Source: Ctena decussata (lineage: Eukaryota > Mollusca > Bivalvia > Lucinida > Lucinidae). From it: a stretch of DNA of 64,000 nt. How positions within the stretch are numbered: position 1 is the first letter of the stretch; the number at the start of each line of letters is the position of its first letter. The position numbers were made by a program, and so were the translations under genes. The stretch spans positions 83,312,979 to 83,376,978 of the forward strand of contig OZ022501.1 of the NCBI GenBank assembly GCA_963989385.1, in the 5' to 3' direction. Below the pieces are notes generated by a model. It did no database searches. It saw only the letters and a list, made by a program, of their open reading frames with translations, and was not told where the DNA came from. Below are positions 26,201-41,200 of the stretch, piece by piece.

Positions 26201-29200
26201 AGCTACCCTTATACTAAACTCTAGGTTTGTTTCCATAATAAAAGTGGTTATCCCATTCGCGTTTCAAATTCAGTACCTTTATACTAGATATCAAAGTTGG
26301 GCATAATTGCAGATCATATATAGCTGGTCTGCCCTTTTACTGGTTGTGTGTGGCTGACATTTAGTTTGCTTTAGGTGAAAAGATTGTGCAAAGTGTGTAT
26401 AATTATCAACTCCCCGACGCTTACCTCTACCCTTAAATGTACACAAGACTCTACCCCAGATCTTTGGTCTCAATAATTCTTTCTTTTACATCAGAAGTTC
26501 AAGTTGAAAAAATCGATTGAAGATATTTACTCAAGTTTTCATTCTTCACAAATTTTGCCATCCTTTCACACAGCCACACACGCAAAACTTTCAACGTCTA
26601 ACCGGTGCAAAATGATCCAAAATTTGAAGTAATTTTCTTAAATAGACAACTTTTGTGACAGCTTAAGAAATTTAACTGCTGTTTTGTGGTTTGTGAATGG
26701 AGTTTATTCTGGTATGAAATGAGCCGTATCATGCAAGAAATTGCTTAGAGCATTATAAGCAAACAGCAAAGACTCAGACGAGACTGCACACCCGTGCAGT
26801 CTCGCCAGAGTCTTCGGTGTTTGAAATACAGTGAATAAACACAGAGGAATGCGCAAAAGGAAAGTATAGATACTTGCTAGACGGCGTGTATGAACAGATC
26901 AGTTTTGAGTATGCTGTTTGAAGATGCACTAAATACTGTTTTTACGTGCTGTGGCTCTGAATTTGAACAAAGATTTATTTGGATGCCTTTTCATTAGGGA
27001 CAAGTGGTGAATATTTCAATGAAAATGTTTGGGAACAAAGAATGATTGTTCTCAGTATTGGAAGCCCACCAATCTATTAAACTCCTCCCATGATTGGACG
27101 CAGTTAAATATTTGCGTTTGAGTACCTTAGAGTGTAATATTAAGGTTTTAATTATGGAAAATTATTACTTAAAACTCCCTGAGAAGGTCATTTTCCCCTT
27201 CAGTAGACATTATAACTTAATATGGGTGGTTTTGGTTGTACAATGTTGAATTCTTATGAGATCTAAGAGTATGTTAAAACACATTGCAGTGAAAGTATAT
27301 ATATTTCTGAACATATGAAGTTTCAGTTAAAGTATGTGCTCAGGTATGCAAAGTAATGTAACTGCCATAAGTTTGCATCATGTTTCAAAAGCAAGAAGTC
27401 CATGTAAAAACAAATGACCAAAAAACTTTGTTCTTTTGTCCCACCCACTGTAGTAAACAGATGTGACATGCCATCCATATTTCCATCCCCTTGTCAGTAG
27501 TTATGTCAGTCCTGGGTTTGAGGTTATAAAACTTGAGAATAATCTCCAAATCAAAATAAAGCACACTGATTGGCTGCTTCCGAACACATGCTCAGAAGCA
27601 GCCAACCAGTGTGCTTTATTTTGAGTTTGAGAATGTACTCAAGTTTTATAACCTCTGGGCCTGTTTTTACTTACTCTAAAGCTCTATCAAAAATGTGTTG
27701 ATTGCTTGTAAGAAAGTAGGTAATTTTTTTACTTTGACCCATATTTGGGACAGAGCCCAAAGTGCTGACAGGCTTAACAGAGGCATCTTCTAGATTTCTT
27801 ATTTTAAATGCCAAAAATATTCTGCTTTGGTAAAGTTTGCTTCTAAGCTGTTTAGTAAGAGGTGGAGGGAATGGGAGTGTAGTGGGATGGGATGGGTGCA
27901 AATTTTCATCTCCGAGCAAAAGTGGAATTGTGAGATGCAGTCCAACACCTTAATGATAGTATATCATAAAATGTTCAATGAACAAAATAAGAATAGTCTT
28001 ACGATAGGCCAGATTAAGTGTTGAAGCCTAAATGGACATCAAGGATATATCCTTGTTTCTGGTTTCTTGTACTTACTTTACTTACCTGGGGCCGAATTCA
28101 TAAAGCCACTTAAGTTGTTGCTATGCGGTTGCTAAGGCTAAATATCTATAAAGGAGATTCCCTACAACTATGAAATTTGGTCTGGAGGAACAGTCTTTGT
28201 AAGACTGTTCCTCCAGACCAAATTTCATAGTTGTAGGGAATCTCTTTCAAAGAAATTCAGCCTTAGCAACAGCATAGCAACCGCTTAAGTCATTTTATGA
28301 ATACTGCCCCTGATTTTCTCATACCACCCAACTTCAATTAGATGCATGTGCATGCGGGAATGCTTTGCATTTTTCTAGTGGAAAATGCATCAGCTCTGAT
28401 CAAGATTGGTCTATAATGCACCGGTATGATTTAATTGAAAGTTCAAAGTTTTCTTATTGCAAGCTGAATTGGCTTTGAAATTGTTTAAACATTTGGGAAC
28501 CCTCAGCACTTTTCTGGTGGAAAATTAATTGATAAACAAGATAAGGACTGATAAATATGCACTAGGTGATTGGTATCAATTTGTTTATAATTTACAACCA
28601 TTTTCTACTTGGCGTAAGTAATGGCTTTAACATCTGAAAGACAAACCTCCCACATTGAAGGCACATGTTTCAGATGAAATGCATGTAGTTTTGCTAATTT
28701 ATATGCTTAATTTTGGGGTAACCTGTCTTTTCCAACTGCTCTGTTGTATCTCTGGGTAAACACAGTCGGACAATGTTTATTTACCCGTCTGCTTCTTCTG
28801 GAGCTAAAATTTAATAAGTGAAACTTCTAAGTCTAAAGTTTGACTTTAAGAAAATACATGCACATGTAATGTTTTGAGATGGCAAAACTACCAGATGTTA
28901 ATGAAAAGCTTGCCTCTCTGTGACATATACCTGTGATAAGCAGGCTTTAGTATTAGCAGTAATGTTCAGTACAGACATACCCTATTTTTACCCTGAATTT
29001 CTGATCAAACAGTGTAGACCACTATCAGACTGCTCCTGAACAGTCTTATCAAATATGCAGTCTTTGCTGATAGTTGTATATAACATCTTTAGACAGAATA
29101 AGCTGACCTGAAGTGTCTGAATTTGAAGATCAGGGCCCAGTTCTTATTACTAAGTTTGGCAACGTTTTGTTCGCAAACACATAGTATTCAAAACGACTGC

Positions 29201-32200
29201 CATTTTTCGCAGAGAAAATGTTAAAAGCTCCTCACATTTTTTCTGCCTAAAAATTAACAGAATTGATTTTATATGTACTAGAAGGCTTAAATCCTTGAGT
29301 GAATTTGAGGTGTCCAAAAACAAACTAAAAATAACGCAAGGTACAATAGCCTATAGTGACAGTCTAACCGCTTTCTATTTTTGAAGCCGCAAATTAGATA
29401 CCAGTGCGTAGCTTTAGAAAAAAAAATAGTGCCAATACAACAGGTTCACAACATCCAACTGGCTCCTGGTGTACTCAGACTTTTTTACCTGAGAATCTTG
29501 ACATTTAGTTCAACAGGCCATGCCAAGCAAGTATGACTTTATTCCCATTGTAAAGGGCACTGACCAAGATCAGCAGAGTCGAATCAGAGTTCTTGATAAC
29601 TGAGGTACAGATTCTCTAGGGTCCATTGTACGAAGACCCAACTCCCTTATGAAATTCCATGAACTGATAAACAAATCTGCGTCAGTGCATACAACATATT
29701 TTCACTCAGCGTGGTCCAAATGAAGCTGTGAGTTCTGCAGATTTCTGCACTGGAGTAGAATGACAACATCGGTATGAGCCGCATCATGCGAAAAGCCAGA
29801 CCCAACCGAGTCTTTTAAGTGGTTTAATCAGAGTTTTCGTTTTGTGCCTGTAGGTTTCCCAGGGTCTATACAGGATGTGTGCGAACAGAAAAGGCTTGAC
29901 CAGACTGTGCATATGCACAGGCTGGTCTGAGCCTTTGCTGTTTGCAAATGCGTTAAGCGCCATTTTTGCATGTTGCGTCTTGGTATGTGTTAGTCAGGTG
30001 CGGGATAAACAGCCCAAATTGGTTTTGATGAAAACATTATTATTCTTTGATGATGTCAATACAGTAACCCACCCATAATATTCTGCTTGATAATTAGATT
30101 TATAATCCATATTTCAGCTGTTAACGAGGGTTGTCAGAAATCTGCACTAATTGCCATTTTACAGTTTCTTTTAAGAACATAGGTGGAACCAGTGTGGGGT
30201 CTCAGAAACATTTGTAATTTTTTTTGTTTCATCTTTCATTCTGTTAGTTCTGTTTCCTTGATGCAACAGGCATCTAGAGATAGAGAGCTCTGTTGTAGCC
30301 TCCCTGCGTTTGCTTAATGCATGCTTATTAACTCTTTAAGCCCCAGTGACGCAATTAGCAAACTTTGCAAACAGCGTAGATCCTGATGAGGGGGCTCATA
30401 ATGAGCCGCCTCATCTAGATCTACACTGTTTGCCCTCTAGTCTTTGAATTCTCAATATAAAAATTCTTGGACAAGGCATTTTTGTAATTTTTGCAGACGT
30501 AAATTTTGTCATCTGCTTTTTGGTACTGAAAGAGTTAAAGGTGTCACAGTATAGGATGCCATTTAACTATTTATTCCCTATTTATGAATATCCATTTATC
30601 AATTTTTGGATATCCGTAATTGGATTTATATATCTAAAAATAAAGCAGATTTTTTGATATCCTAAAATGGAATTATGGATATCCCAAATTTGGGAATAAA
30701 TAGTAAAACAGCACCCCATTCACAGCAGATATAAAGTAGATAGTCTTGCTTTCTCGAGGCGAGACACAGCTATTACTTTTCAGGCGACAGCCACAGTGTA
30801 AACTTTTGTTTGCGTTTTCTGGATGACTGAGACACTGCCTTCAGAGAAATGCTTGTTATCAACTGACCATGGTCCTGCCCGGTTTACACAGGGGATAAAA
30901 AGGTTACACATTCAGCCTTGTGTTTTGCCAACCAAACAGCAATAGATTTTAGCATTAAGCAATAAAAAATTATATGGTTGTTTTCTTTCTGTTTTCCAGG
31001 AGCAGACTCCAGAGTGTTTAAAGCGTACAGGAACAACAATACTTCTGACCTCAATCAGCAACATGCTAGCCTTTTTCTCAGCAGCAATCATCCCCATCCC
31101 AGCTCTGAGGGTCTTCTCCATTCAGGTAAGGATTTTTGTCTTACCTGTGAATAGTCATTCCTGATGAATGATTGTCTTTGGATGTATCACCAGTAAACAG
31201 TTCTTATTTAGAGCAAAAGTGAGATATAAGTATTACTTTTCCGGCATAAGTAGTGCAGAGTTTTCAGGTTTAGCTCTTATTTTGTGACAGGGTGCAGACA
31301 GAGAGACTATGGTCCATGGAATTCTTGTTAACCAGGAGACTTAATAAGAAAAATTGGACATGACAATAATATACATTGCAGGACCTTTCTAGAATTCTAG
31401 AATGGCCTGTTAGAAAGATCAACATAATTATAAGGTGTCAAAAAAAAAAGGAAAAGAACGCAGAATTTTCAGCTCCGAAATTTTGGCTTTTTTATCACCT
31501 GGACCTGGCATTGTGGAATAAATGATGTTTTAGTTTAAAAAAAAAATATTGTCAGAAAAAGCTCTTGTCTGTAATTTGATCACAAACAAGTCACATTGGC
31601 AGTTTTGCTCTTATGAATTAAAAGATATAGCCAAACAATTTTTCAAGGTATAGAATATATACCCATTCACTCGATTTTTATTTATTGCAAATTCATGGTA
31701 TAGACCATATCATGAAACTGATACTGTTTTTGAATTTATCTACTCTGAGAAAGTTAATTTAAGCCTACTTAATAAAAAGTATAAAAGTATAATTCAGAAA
31801 TTCCATTGTGGTTATCGAATAGAGGAGAAATTTTTTCTAGTATATAACAAGAAGATAAAATCAACGAAGCGAAGTCCCAGTTAGGTGGTAGACGTTTGGT
31901 GTGTGGTCTTTCGGAGCCATATATTAAACAGAATATTGCAAAATATGACAGATCTTTTGTTGCTACTTTTATGATAATACATAGGCCATTATATAATACA
32001 ATGACTATGTATGGGAACAGATAGATAGTTAAGAAGTTTAAATGGTGGTTTTTAAAACTTTGCGATAATAAAAATTCTTTTGGTGGGCAAATCGATATTA
32101 GTCAAAAAAGAAAGTTGTAATTGAGTACTTGTAATTTTAACTGCTTCTTTTTAACCTAGTAGCTTCTTTATTTATCCCTGTAGGTTAGGTGAAATGATAA

Positions 32201-35200
32201 AAGAAATATATATTGAATTGTGGGATTTCAGACAATAATTACATGTATCACATTGTTTTATTACTGCAGTAGCCTTTGCTCCTTTAACTCTTTCAGTACC
32301 AAAAAGCAGACGACAAAATTTACGTCTGCAAAAATTAAAAAATCCTTGTCTTAGACATTTCATATTGAGAATTCAAAGACTAGAGGGCAAACTGTGTAGA
32401 TCCACATGAGGCGGCTCATTATGAGCTGCCTCATCAGGATCTATGCTGTTTGCAAATTTTGCTAATTTTATCACTGGGGCTGAAAGAGTTAACCCTGTTG
32501 CACTCAGAACGGCCAAAACTCTATGGAGTTTTGGCCATTCTGAGTGCAGTAGGGTTAAACTTTACCCATAAACCTTACCCGTTTTCAAGTGTATGGTACA
32601 GTGCCATTTTTTGGCCATTTTTTATTTTTTCAAAGGGAGACATTTTGCTTTTCTGGATGACGATGCCCTTCGAAGTGACTCTACTCTTTAAAGAAAGCAT
32701 TAGCTCATAGAAGAGCAAATTCTTTCCTTTCAAACCCCATTGGGAAAAGCGGCAAAAATGAGAATGGCAGGATTTCTTCCCCTAAAAGTGTGTACATTCA
32801 CATTAAATTAAGACTTGTCTATTCATTTTGGGAGAGTGGATGTTTAATAAAAGGGGAAATTCCTGAGACATGATCAAACTTGAATTGGGAACGATCCATC
32901 AAGAAATGGTGTAGATCTCTGAATATTTAGGGTTAATACGGAACTATATTTATAGATTTAGTTATGACATGATTCAAATGTTTTCTGAAATTAGCTGTGA
33001 AAATAAATACATCTGTAGGTACGAATTTAAAAGTTTCTTATAGTTTCTCATTAGAACATGAATCCCTATCCAACATATTAACCCAGTTACCTTGTTTACA
33101 TCTCTCAGTAAAATAAAATAACTAATAAAACATAAAATTTTGAATTAGATGTTACCTTCCAATACACGTTTCAAAGTTGAGGTAGATTAGAAATCATATG
33201 AAATCTTGCAGTAAATTATTACTTCTTATTTATCTATTTCCGCTCTGATGATTTTTACTTGAAATGTTTGAATCAAACTGCATGTGTTTACGCTGCTGTC
33301 AGTGAATAGATCCTAATGATTAGGGACCACCTACATAATACCGAAAATATTTTCTTGAATGCATTATCAGTATTGGAGCTCACAATATTGACGGGTTTTG
33401 ATAAAAATTCTGAGATTATTTCAATTCTCGTTTTCTATAATAACATAAGTTATGACCCCTCATTTGAACTGCCTCTGTTAGGCAGTTCGAATGATGGGTC
33501 ACAGCTTATGTTTTCATCAAGAAATCCAAAGGTTACCGTCAAAATCCGTCCTTTTCAGAGCCCCGAGCTTTCGTTACTACTTTATTTATTTGTGGCAGAG
33601 ATCAGCTGTTTAAATGACATAACTCAGTAATACATAATTTTTCTTTTTGACAAGATTCTTCGTCATGCAAATCACAAAAGGTGATTTATTTGTAGAGCAT
33701 GTTTGAGATAAGATTATGTATTGACCTCTTTATTTAATTCTGCCTTCATTGTGATCATAATGAGATTCCACAACAATGCTGTTGTTTTCTGTTTTCTTTT
33801 CAAAAAAGTTACAATTGACCTCACATGAATGATGTCCCCACATGAATGATGCCCTTATTGCCCAGCCTTTCAAATTATTATCATTTTCCAAAAGAAACTG
33901 TCCTCAAAAACACATTACAAATATCATTTGCATTTTCTTGTCTGAAGATTTTACCTTATTTAACTGGTCAATGCATACTTTGACCTACAACTTACATATT
34001 GCAACATGTCATCTACTTTTGCATGCATAAATGCAAATCAATTTAGCCTTCTACTCCTCGTTCAACCCCTGCCCACTCCACCCTTCCCCACCACCCAGCC
34101 ATCCCATCCCAGAAGTTTTACTACTGCTCATTCCAAGGCAGTTCTTCTGTTGTTGAAGTTTCACTTTGCTAGCTAGCTGATCAGTTCAGTCTCTGACTGT
34201 ATGTGTTTCTTTCATCATAATTGAGCCGCAACATGAGAAAACCCAACAAAGTGGTATGGCGCCCAGTGCAGACGTAGATCAGCCTGGGGATCCGCCCCAG
34301 TCTGGTCAGACTCTTTGCTAAGTGCTTAAAGGGTAGCTAAGTGTCTCAGCTACTTTCCTGCAGACAGCGAAGACTCTGATCAGACTGGGCAGATGCCCAG
34401 GCTGATCTGAGTCTGTGCTGGGTGCACAACCACTTTGTTGGTTTTCTCATGTTGCAGCTTGAATGTGCTGTTCAGCTTTGTCATTTGTGTTTCTAACTTT
34501 CTCTTCTTTCCATGCCTTTACTGGTTTATGCTTTGTGATTGTGGCTTTTTCTGGGTAACTTCATGTATATGTATATAATATTTCAATATTTAGTGAATTC
34601 TTATTTTAGACTACCCACAAATAGGTTTTGGCAAAATCAGATTTCACCATCACGTCCAAAATCAGGTGCAGATTATGTCTGAATCAATACAGGGCCTGTT
34701 TTGTTTTAATTTCTTTTAATACCTAGCACAAACCTGTCAGTACCTGCAAAACTATTTAATTTTGTGATTAACGCGCTATAAAATGTTTAGCTATCAAAGT
34801 CTGCAGAATGAGTGCACAAGATGGAAAAACAATTTCCTATAATTGCTTCTCTCCAGTACGGAATAAACAGCACATGTCATTCTTTACGTAATTTCCAGCT
34901 GAGAAAATTTTATCGTGGTACGAGAAAGTATGTCTTTTGCTGTGTTGCGCAAGTGAAGGCTAGATCAGCCTTACTATCTGGCCACTCTGACTGGTCTTTG
35001 CAACTAGCATTCAAAATTCCATTTTCCTGCAGTTACTGTTTTATTGAACAGACAAGTTTCATTCCTAAAGGATTATGTGAATCTGGGATGTAGGTAACTG
35101 GGTAAAGTTAGGTTTTCTCATGGTACAACTCATTTAATCAAACTGGGAAAACTAAAAGCCAAATCTTGTTATCATATTTTTTAATGATTTAAAGCAGAGA

Positions 35201-38200
35201 ATCTTGACTAACCTGTGTTAATTTTGGCATACCTTGAAAGAATTTTTCAAAATTAGTTGCAGACAAAAGAGCATAAGTAGGTTGGTACAGCGTGTAGGTA
35301 GTTTGTTATGATTTATAGCTTATTTCTGCTTTCCAGTCATTCATAAAATCTTTTCAATTCAAGTGTTTCAATTTACCAGAGCTCTAGATAAGAGGGCGTA
35401 TTTGATGATAATTAAGGATAATTTTTTTTTATTTCTCATCGAAACCATATGTTGTGAACCCTCATCTGAACCGTCTCATCGAGACGGTTCAGATGAGGGG
35501 TCACAACATATGTTTTTATGCAGATTTAACAAAAATTATCCCTAATTATCACCAAATACTCCCTCTTATCTAGAGCTCTGATTTACTTCTCAATGAGTTC
35601 TTTAGCCTCCCAGTTTTAACTATTTACAGATGCAGATGACAAAATTTATGTATGCAAAAATTTAAAAAATGCCTTGTCCAAGACATTTCATATTGAGAAT
35701 TCAAAGACTAGAGGGCAAAAAGTGTAGATCCTGATGAGGTGGCTCATTATGAGCCGCCTCATCAGGATCTACTCTGTTTGCAAATTTTGCTAATTTCGTC
35801 ACTGGGGCTTAAAGAGTTAAAAGTATTGGAAGCTCAGTTAGATTGGAAACATTTTCCATACATAATTTTCCCAATTTTCTTGGACATCCGATGTTAAAAG
35901 CTTCAGAAACTGCTGGCTTGTAGGTATGGATAGATGGATGACTTGCCATTTGCATCCTTTTCAACAGTATTTCAGTCAGACCTGGACAAAGGTTGGGTGA
36001 TAATTTAAAGCTGTTAGCAGTGAAGCCCCATTTACAATTTAAAAGATTCTGCCACCAGTGAGAATCACGGACTGCTAGCTCAGCTGACCAATGCTTCACC
36101 CAGTGAGCACTATTGAAAGGTTTAGGCTCAAAATAAAACCTCTGTATTTTAACAAGCCTTGTCCATCTCCATATTTGGACAAGTCGGTTTATTCTTTCAG
36201 GAGTTGCAAACTCTGCAGACCCTAAATGGCAAACAATGCAGACCTGATCAGACTGCAGGCTGATAAGGGTCTACAGTATTTGCTGTGCAGACCCTGAACA
36301 GATTGAGCACTCTGATGTGAGCCTACTCTTCTGGCAAGCATCTCAGTTAAATAGGTATTGTTTAAAGCAGTATGAAGGTACATGGTAATAGAGTTAGGTA
36401 GATTGTAAAACAGTTAGGGAAATGGTTACAGAAAGATGGTAACAGAGTTAGGTAGATGTGCAGATCTTTATTGAAACAAAGAAAATGACTACACTTTATG
36501 CTTTTTCTCGTTTCAGGCTGGTATACTGATCTTGTTCAACTTAGTGTCCGTGCTATTTATATTTCCTGCCATCTGCAGCCTTGACCTCATCAGACGTAAA
36601 CATAAGAGAGTTGACGTCTTCTGCTGTTTTAAAAGGTATGAATTTGGTCTAAACAAGCAAACTAAGAAAGGATTCATTAAGTAACGTGAAGTTTATTTGT
36701 TGCTGCAATCTGCACATGCCCATGCAAATCAGTCTGCACATGTGCATTTGGGTCAGAGCTTGCACAGTTTTGTTTGCAATGACAGTTATTAGACCAAGCA
36801 CGATCTAAATACTGAAACTTGTACAGGGTTGCTCTTCAAAGGGTATATGGTAGTTTGTTTTGAATTAATGAAACTCGACTATTTTGGAAATGACCTGTCC
36901 CATTTTTAACTGGGACAGGTCCATTAGTCCTGCATGGTATAGGCAATTTGATATAGGACTGTTTTGTCTTTCTGAATTATTTTGTGTAACTGTAATACAT
37001 CCTAATGATATAAAAATTTTGTTTCAGTTATGCTGACAGTAATACAGTAATAGAACTACAACCACGTATCAGACCTCAGGAGCTTGAGAGAGACTCGAGC
37101 CCACCACCCTGTTACAGTCCCCCTCCGTCCTACAGCCCACCACCATACAGTGACCTGCTGGCCAGGGACACTATAGCCCAGCTTGACCATGAAAGAGGGC
37201 ATACCTCAACAACTCTGGCTGCCAGTGATGGTCAGTTTGTGGTTAGGCCAGGGTCACCCATGGCAGGTGAGAAGTTAAATCATACCACAACAGGAGAAAA
37301 CCAACAAACTGGTTGTGTGCCCAGCGCCAGTCTGATCAGACTTTTTGCTAAGTGCTTTAAGGGTATCTAAGCATCTTAGCTTCCTCCATGCGGACAGCGA
37401 AGACTCTGATCAGACTGGGCAGATGCCCAGGCTGATCTGAGTCTGCACTGGGTGCACAACCACTTTGTTGGTTTTGTTGTGTCTCGACTCATATTTGCAT
37501 GCACATCTCACTTAATTTTGCCCTGCTGTAAGCCCATTCATGTTTAGTTCCTCTTAAAATGTAAAGTTGGATCCAAACTGGATCCAGTTTTACATCTTTA
37601 GAAAAACTAAACCAAACTGCAAACCATATATTTGTTTCTTGAAATAATTAAAGCCTGTTTAGATTAGCCTGGAAGAAAGTTTTGAGTCAGTCTCACTTTT
37701 ATCTACTCTCCCTTCAATTCAATCCTGTAATTACTTGTGCATTGTTTGTTATTTTGCAAATGTTCATTAATGTTTTTGAACAAAAATATTTTAATTAAAA
37801 AAACAACTTTCATCAAAATCTGTTGAAATTGTTTTTGAGGCAATTGTAAATGAGTTTAATTCAGACAATACACAAAATTTTGATTTCAAATTAAACTTGA
37901 GAGAAAGAAAATTGAAAAAAATATGGTGGGTAGGAAAAATTATCAGCCTGTATTCTCTAGTGCATATAATAAAGCATTTACCTGAAGGTTTGCATTCCTT
38001 TATCTGCCATGGCGGTTGAGTGTGTCAGGACTTTCAATGATGAAATAGCCAATGTTTTTCAGTTGATGAAAAAAGTCACTGAAATAGCTGATTTTACACA
38101 CCAGCATGTTTCATAAAGTTTTGCAGCATTTCCTGGTGTCTAATTGGTACTCAGACATTACTTTTGAAACATGTAGTCTGAAAAGAGTGGTATATTGTAT

Positions 38201-41200
38201 TTTTGTGGTGCTTTTATTACAGGGTACCATTCTGCTACCAACTCTCGACAATGTCTCACTGAGGACACAGTCACATGTAAAGACAAGTTTGCCAAACTCC
38301 AGAAGGAATGTTTAAGTACCAGTCTGACTACCATAGCAACCAAGCACTATGGTCCATTTCTACAGAGAACTCCCGTCAAAGTCTTTGCCAGCATATTCTT
38401 TGTGGTAATCCTGATTATCGGCTCATGGGGAACGGCCCAGGTGAAGGATGGACTGGACCTGACAGATGTTGTACCACGTGAGACAGTAGAATATGACTTC
38501 TTGGAAACACAGTCGAAATATTTTGGCTTCTACAATATCTATCTTGTCACAAAGGTAAGATTTCAACAGTGGAAGCATTTTGTTCTATGGGTAAAATTCC
38601 TTCAGCAGAGAAAGAAAAAAAATTGGCCAGTTGTCTTAAAGAATACATTATGCAGAGACGTCTGGGGTATCAAGCTAAACATTTAGTCAAAATACTCATT
38701 ATAATTAAAGTGATAAAGAGATGTTTTAAGTAATAGCACAATAGCAATACATTTGTTTTTAACAAAGTCCTTTTAAGAATTAATGCTTTGAAGAATATAT
38801 ATTACCCAAATGTGCTTAAGTATTGGAACACCTAAAATAATAAATTTTCCATTTGTCCCAAATGGAAAATATATTTTTTTCAGGTGTCCCAATATATTTA
38901 TGCACATTACGGTAATTAAGACTATTTTCAGCATGGTAACTGGGAAGTTAAGGGATATATTTCTGTTGAAACTTAAGATACACCTTGTGTTTTCAGGAGT
39001 TTGATTATGCAAATAATCAACAACTGCTGAGAGACTACCACCGGGCATTTCAAAATGTGGATAAAATCATCAGGGAAAAAGATGGTTCCCTACCTATATT
39101 CTGGCTAGATGCTTTCAGGGATTGGCTTATAAGTAAGTGAGCCTTTCATTAAACTTGATGAATTAAGTTAGTTACCATTATTACTACATTTTTAAGCAGA
39201 AAAGCCTATTAAAGCAAAACAGTGTACTTTTCCAAATGAAGATGGAAAAATCCATAGAAAGTGGCAGAATAAGGTTTAAATCATTCTAATATGAGCCGCG
39301 ACACGACAAAACCAACAATGTGGTTGTGCACCCAGCGTAGACTCAGATCAGCCTGGGCATTTGCCCAATTTTATCAGACTCTTTGTTTAGAGCTGAAAAG
39401 GTAGCTAAGGGTCTAAGCTACCTCCATGCGGACAGCGAAGACTCTGATCAGACTGGGCGGATGCCCAGGCTGATCTGAGTCTGCGCTGGGCGCACAACCA
39501 CATTGTTGGTTTTGTCATGTCGCGGCTCATATAAATGATTGTCCATTTCCTAAACAATATGCATGTGGTACCGGTAGTAAAGTTTTCTGGAAAATCAAGA
39601 AATTGATATTTTGACATCATTCCAAAATTCATGTTTTCTTGATTTTACATACATTTTACATATTGAAATGTCACTTGTAATTTTATTTTACATTACTATT
39701 TTAGATTTACAAAAGGCATTTGACAAGGACAACATAACTGGATGTTTCCATAAGCCCACTGTAAATGGAACCTACCATTCTACCGGGTGGTACAACAATG
39801 CCTCTGATGATGGTATTCTAGCATATAAGCTCATAGTCCAAACCGGTAACGTGGATCATGCAATCGACAAAACTCAGCTAGGGGTTGTGCGTCTGGTCAG
39901 TAGTGATGGGATTATCTATCCTCCAGCTTTTTACAACTACCTGACAGCCTGGGTTACCAATGATGCTATGGCATACTCGGCAGTTATGGCTGAGATACAC
40001 CCTGAGACAAAGATTTGGCCGCATGACCGTTATGATTACGATTACCTCAGTAAGTATGATGATTAGAATAAGGGTCAATTTTCATAAATATATTTCCAGG
40101 ATAAAAGACCATCAAAAATGTCTGTAGTTTCTTCTGAAAATAATTTCCTAACACAAACAATAAGAAATTTATAATGACTGATAATCTAGATATATATTAT
40201 CTTTGTCCATTTGTACATAAGCTGAATACCATCTATTAAGCTAATATTTTGATAGAAATTCCCTGAACTAGCAAAGCAGCCCTGATCAGTTTCAAGGATA
40301 AGTCTAATATCATATGGGTCTGTACTGTTTACTAATTGTGTTATAAAACAACTTACCTGGACCAAATTTGAAGACGCTGGGTTCCGTAAGGGAAATGTTG
40401 AAGGGGCTGAACATATTTACGTATGGTTGCATGCTTTGACTCTGTGGTAATATGCATTAAAATTGCTTATTGTGAATTGGTAGTACAACTTAGAGCTTAA
40501 TATACATTAAAATTGCTTATTGTGAATTGATAGTACAATTTAGAGCTTAATATACATTAAAATTGCTTATTGTGAATTGGTAGTACAATTTAGAGCTTAA
40601 TATACATTAAAATTGCTTATTGTGAATTGGTAGTACAACTTAGAGCTAAAGTTCTGCTATTCATTTTCAATGTTAGTTCACAAATGAAGTGCAAGAGGAG
40701 AAATTATTAAGGTGAATGAAAACACTTTTAGGGGAAGCAACTGTTGTTTTCATTTTTGCTTCCCTTTTCAGTTGGGGTCAACTCTTGAAGGCAATTACCT
40801 GTTTCCAAAGGAGCAAGGATAGATCCCATTCTGTGTTGTCCAGTACGCAAACGGGAAGGCAAACATTTGTTTCATTTTGAAAAACAGCAAACAAAAGAAT
40901 AATTATTTGGAAGTATACTCATACACCTTAAGAATAAAACATTTTTTTTCTCTATTTCAGTACCAAAGGCTAAAGGCATCACATATGCCCAGATACCTTT
41001 CTACTTGTCAAACCTGTCTGACACAGAGGACATTCTCAACATTGTGCTTGAAATTCGTGCAATTTGTGATGAGTTCTCATCCCGAGGATTACCCAACTAT
41101 CCCAGTGGTATCCCGTTTACTTTCTGGGAGCAGTATATCAAGTTACGGTTCTACCTGATGTTGGCCTTGTTGTGTATACTGGTTGTGACATTCTTGGTGC

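Larger units (their letters stand above)
24995..27514. other. intron, no gene seen
   Basis: Holds the two hairpins at 25733 and 26760 and a lone GAGCCG-type trace near 26720. Open frames here overlap the hairpins or are random. Confidence 0.5.

Noticed and set aside
38195..38222. Start of the 163-codon frame upstream of exon 13 as an initiation site
   Set aside because: The bases before 38223 are intron with a good acceptor. The protein continues from exon 12 in frame.
40447..40646. CRISPR array
   Set aside because: Units are contiguous with no variable spacers, in an animal intron.
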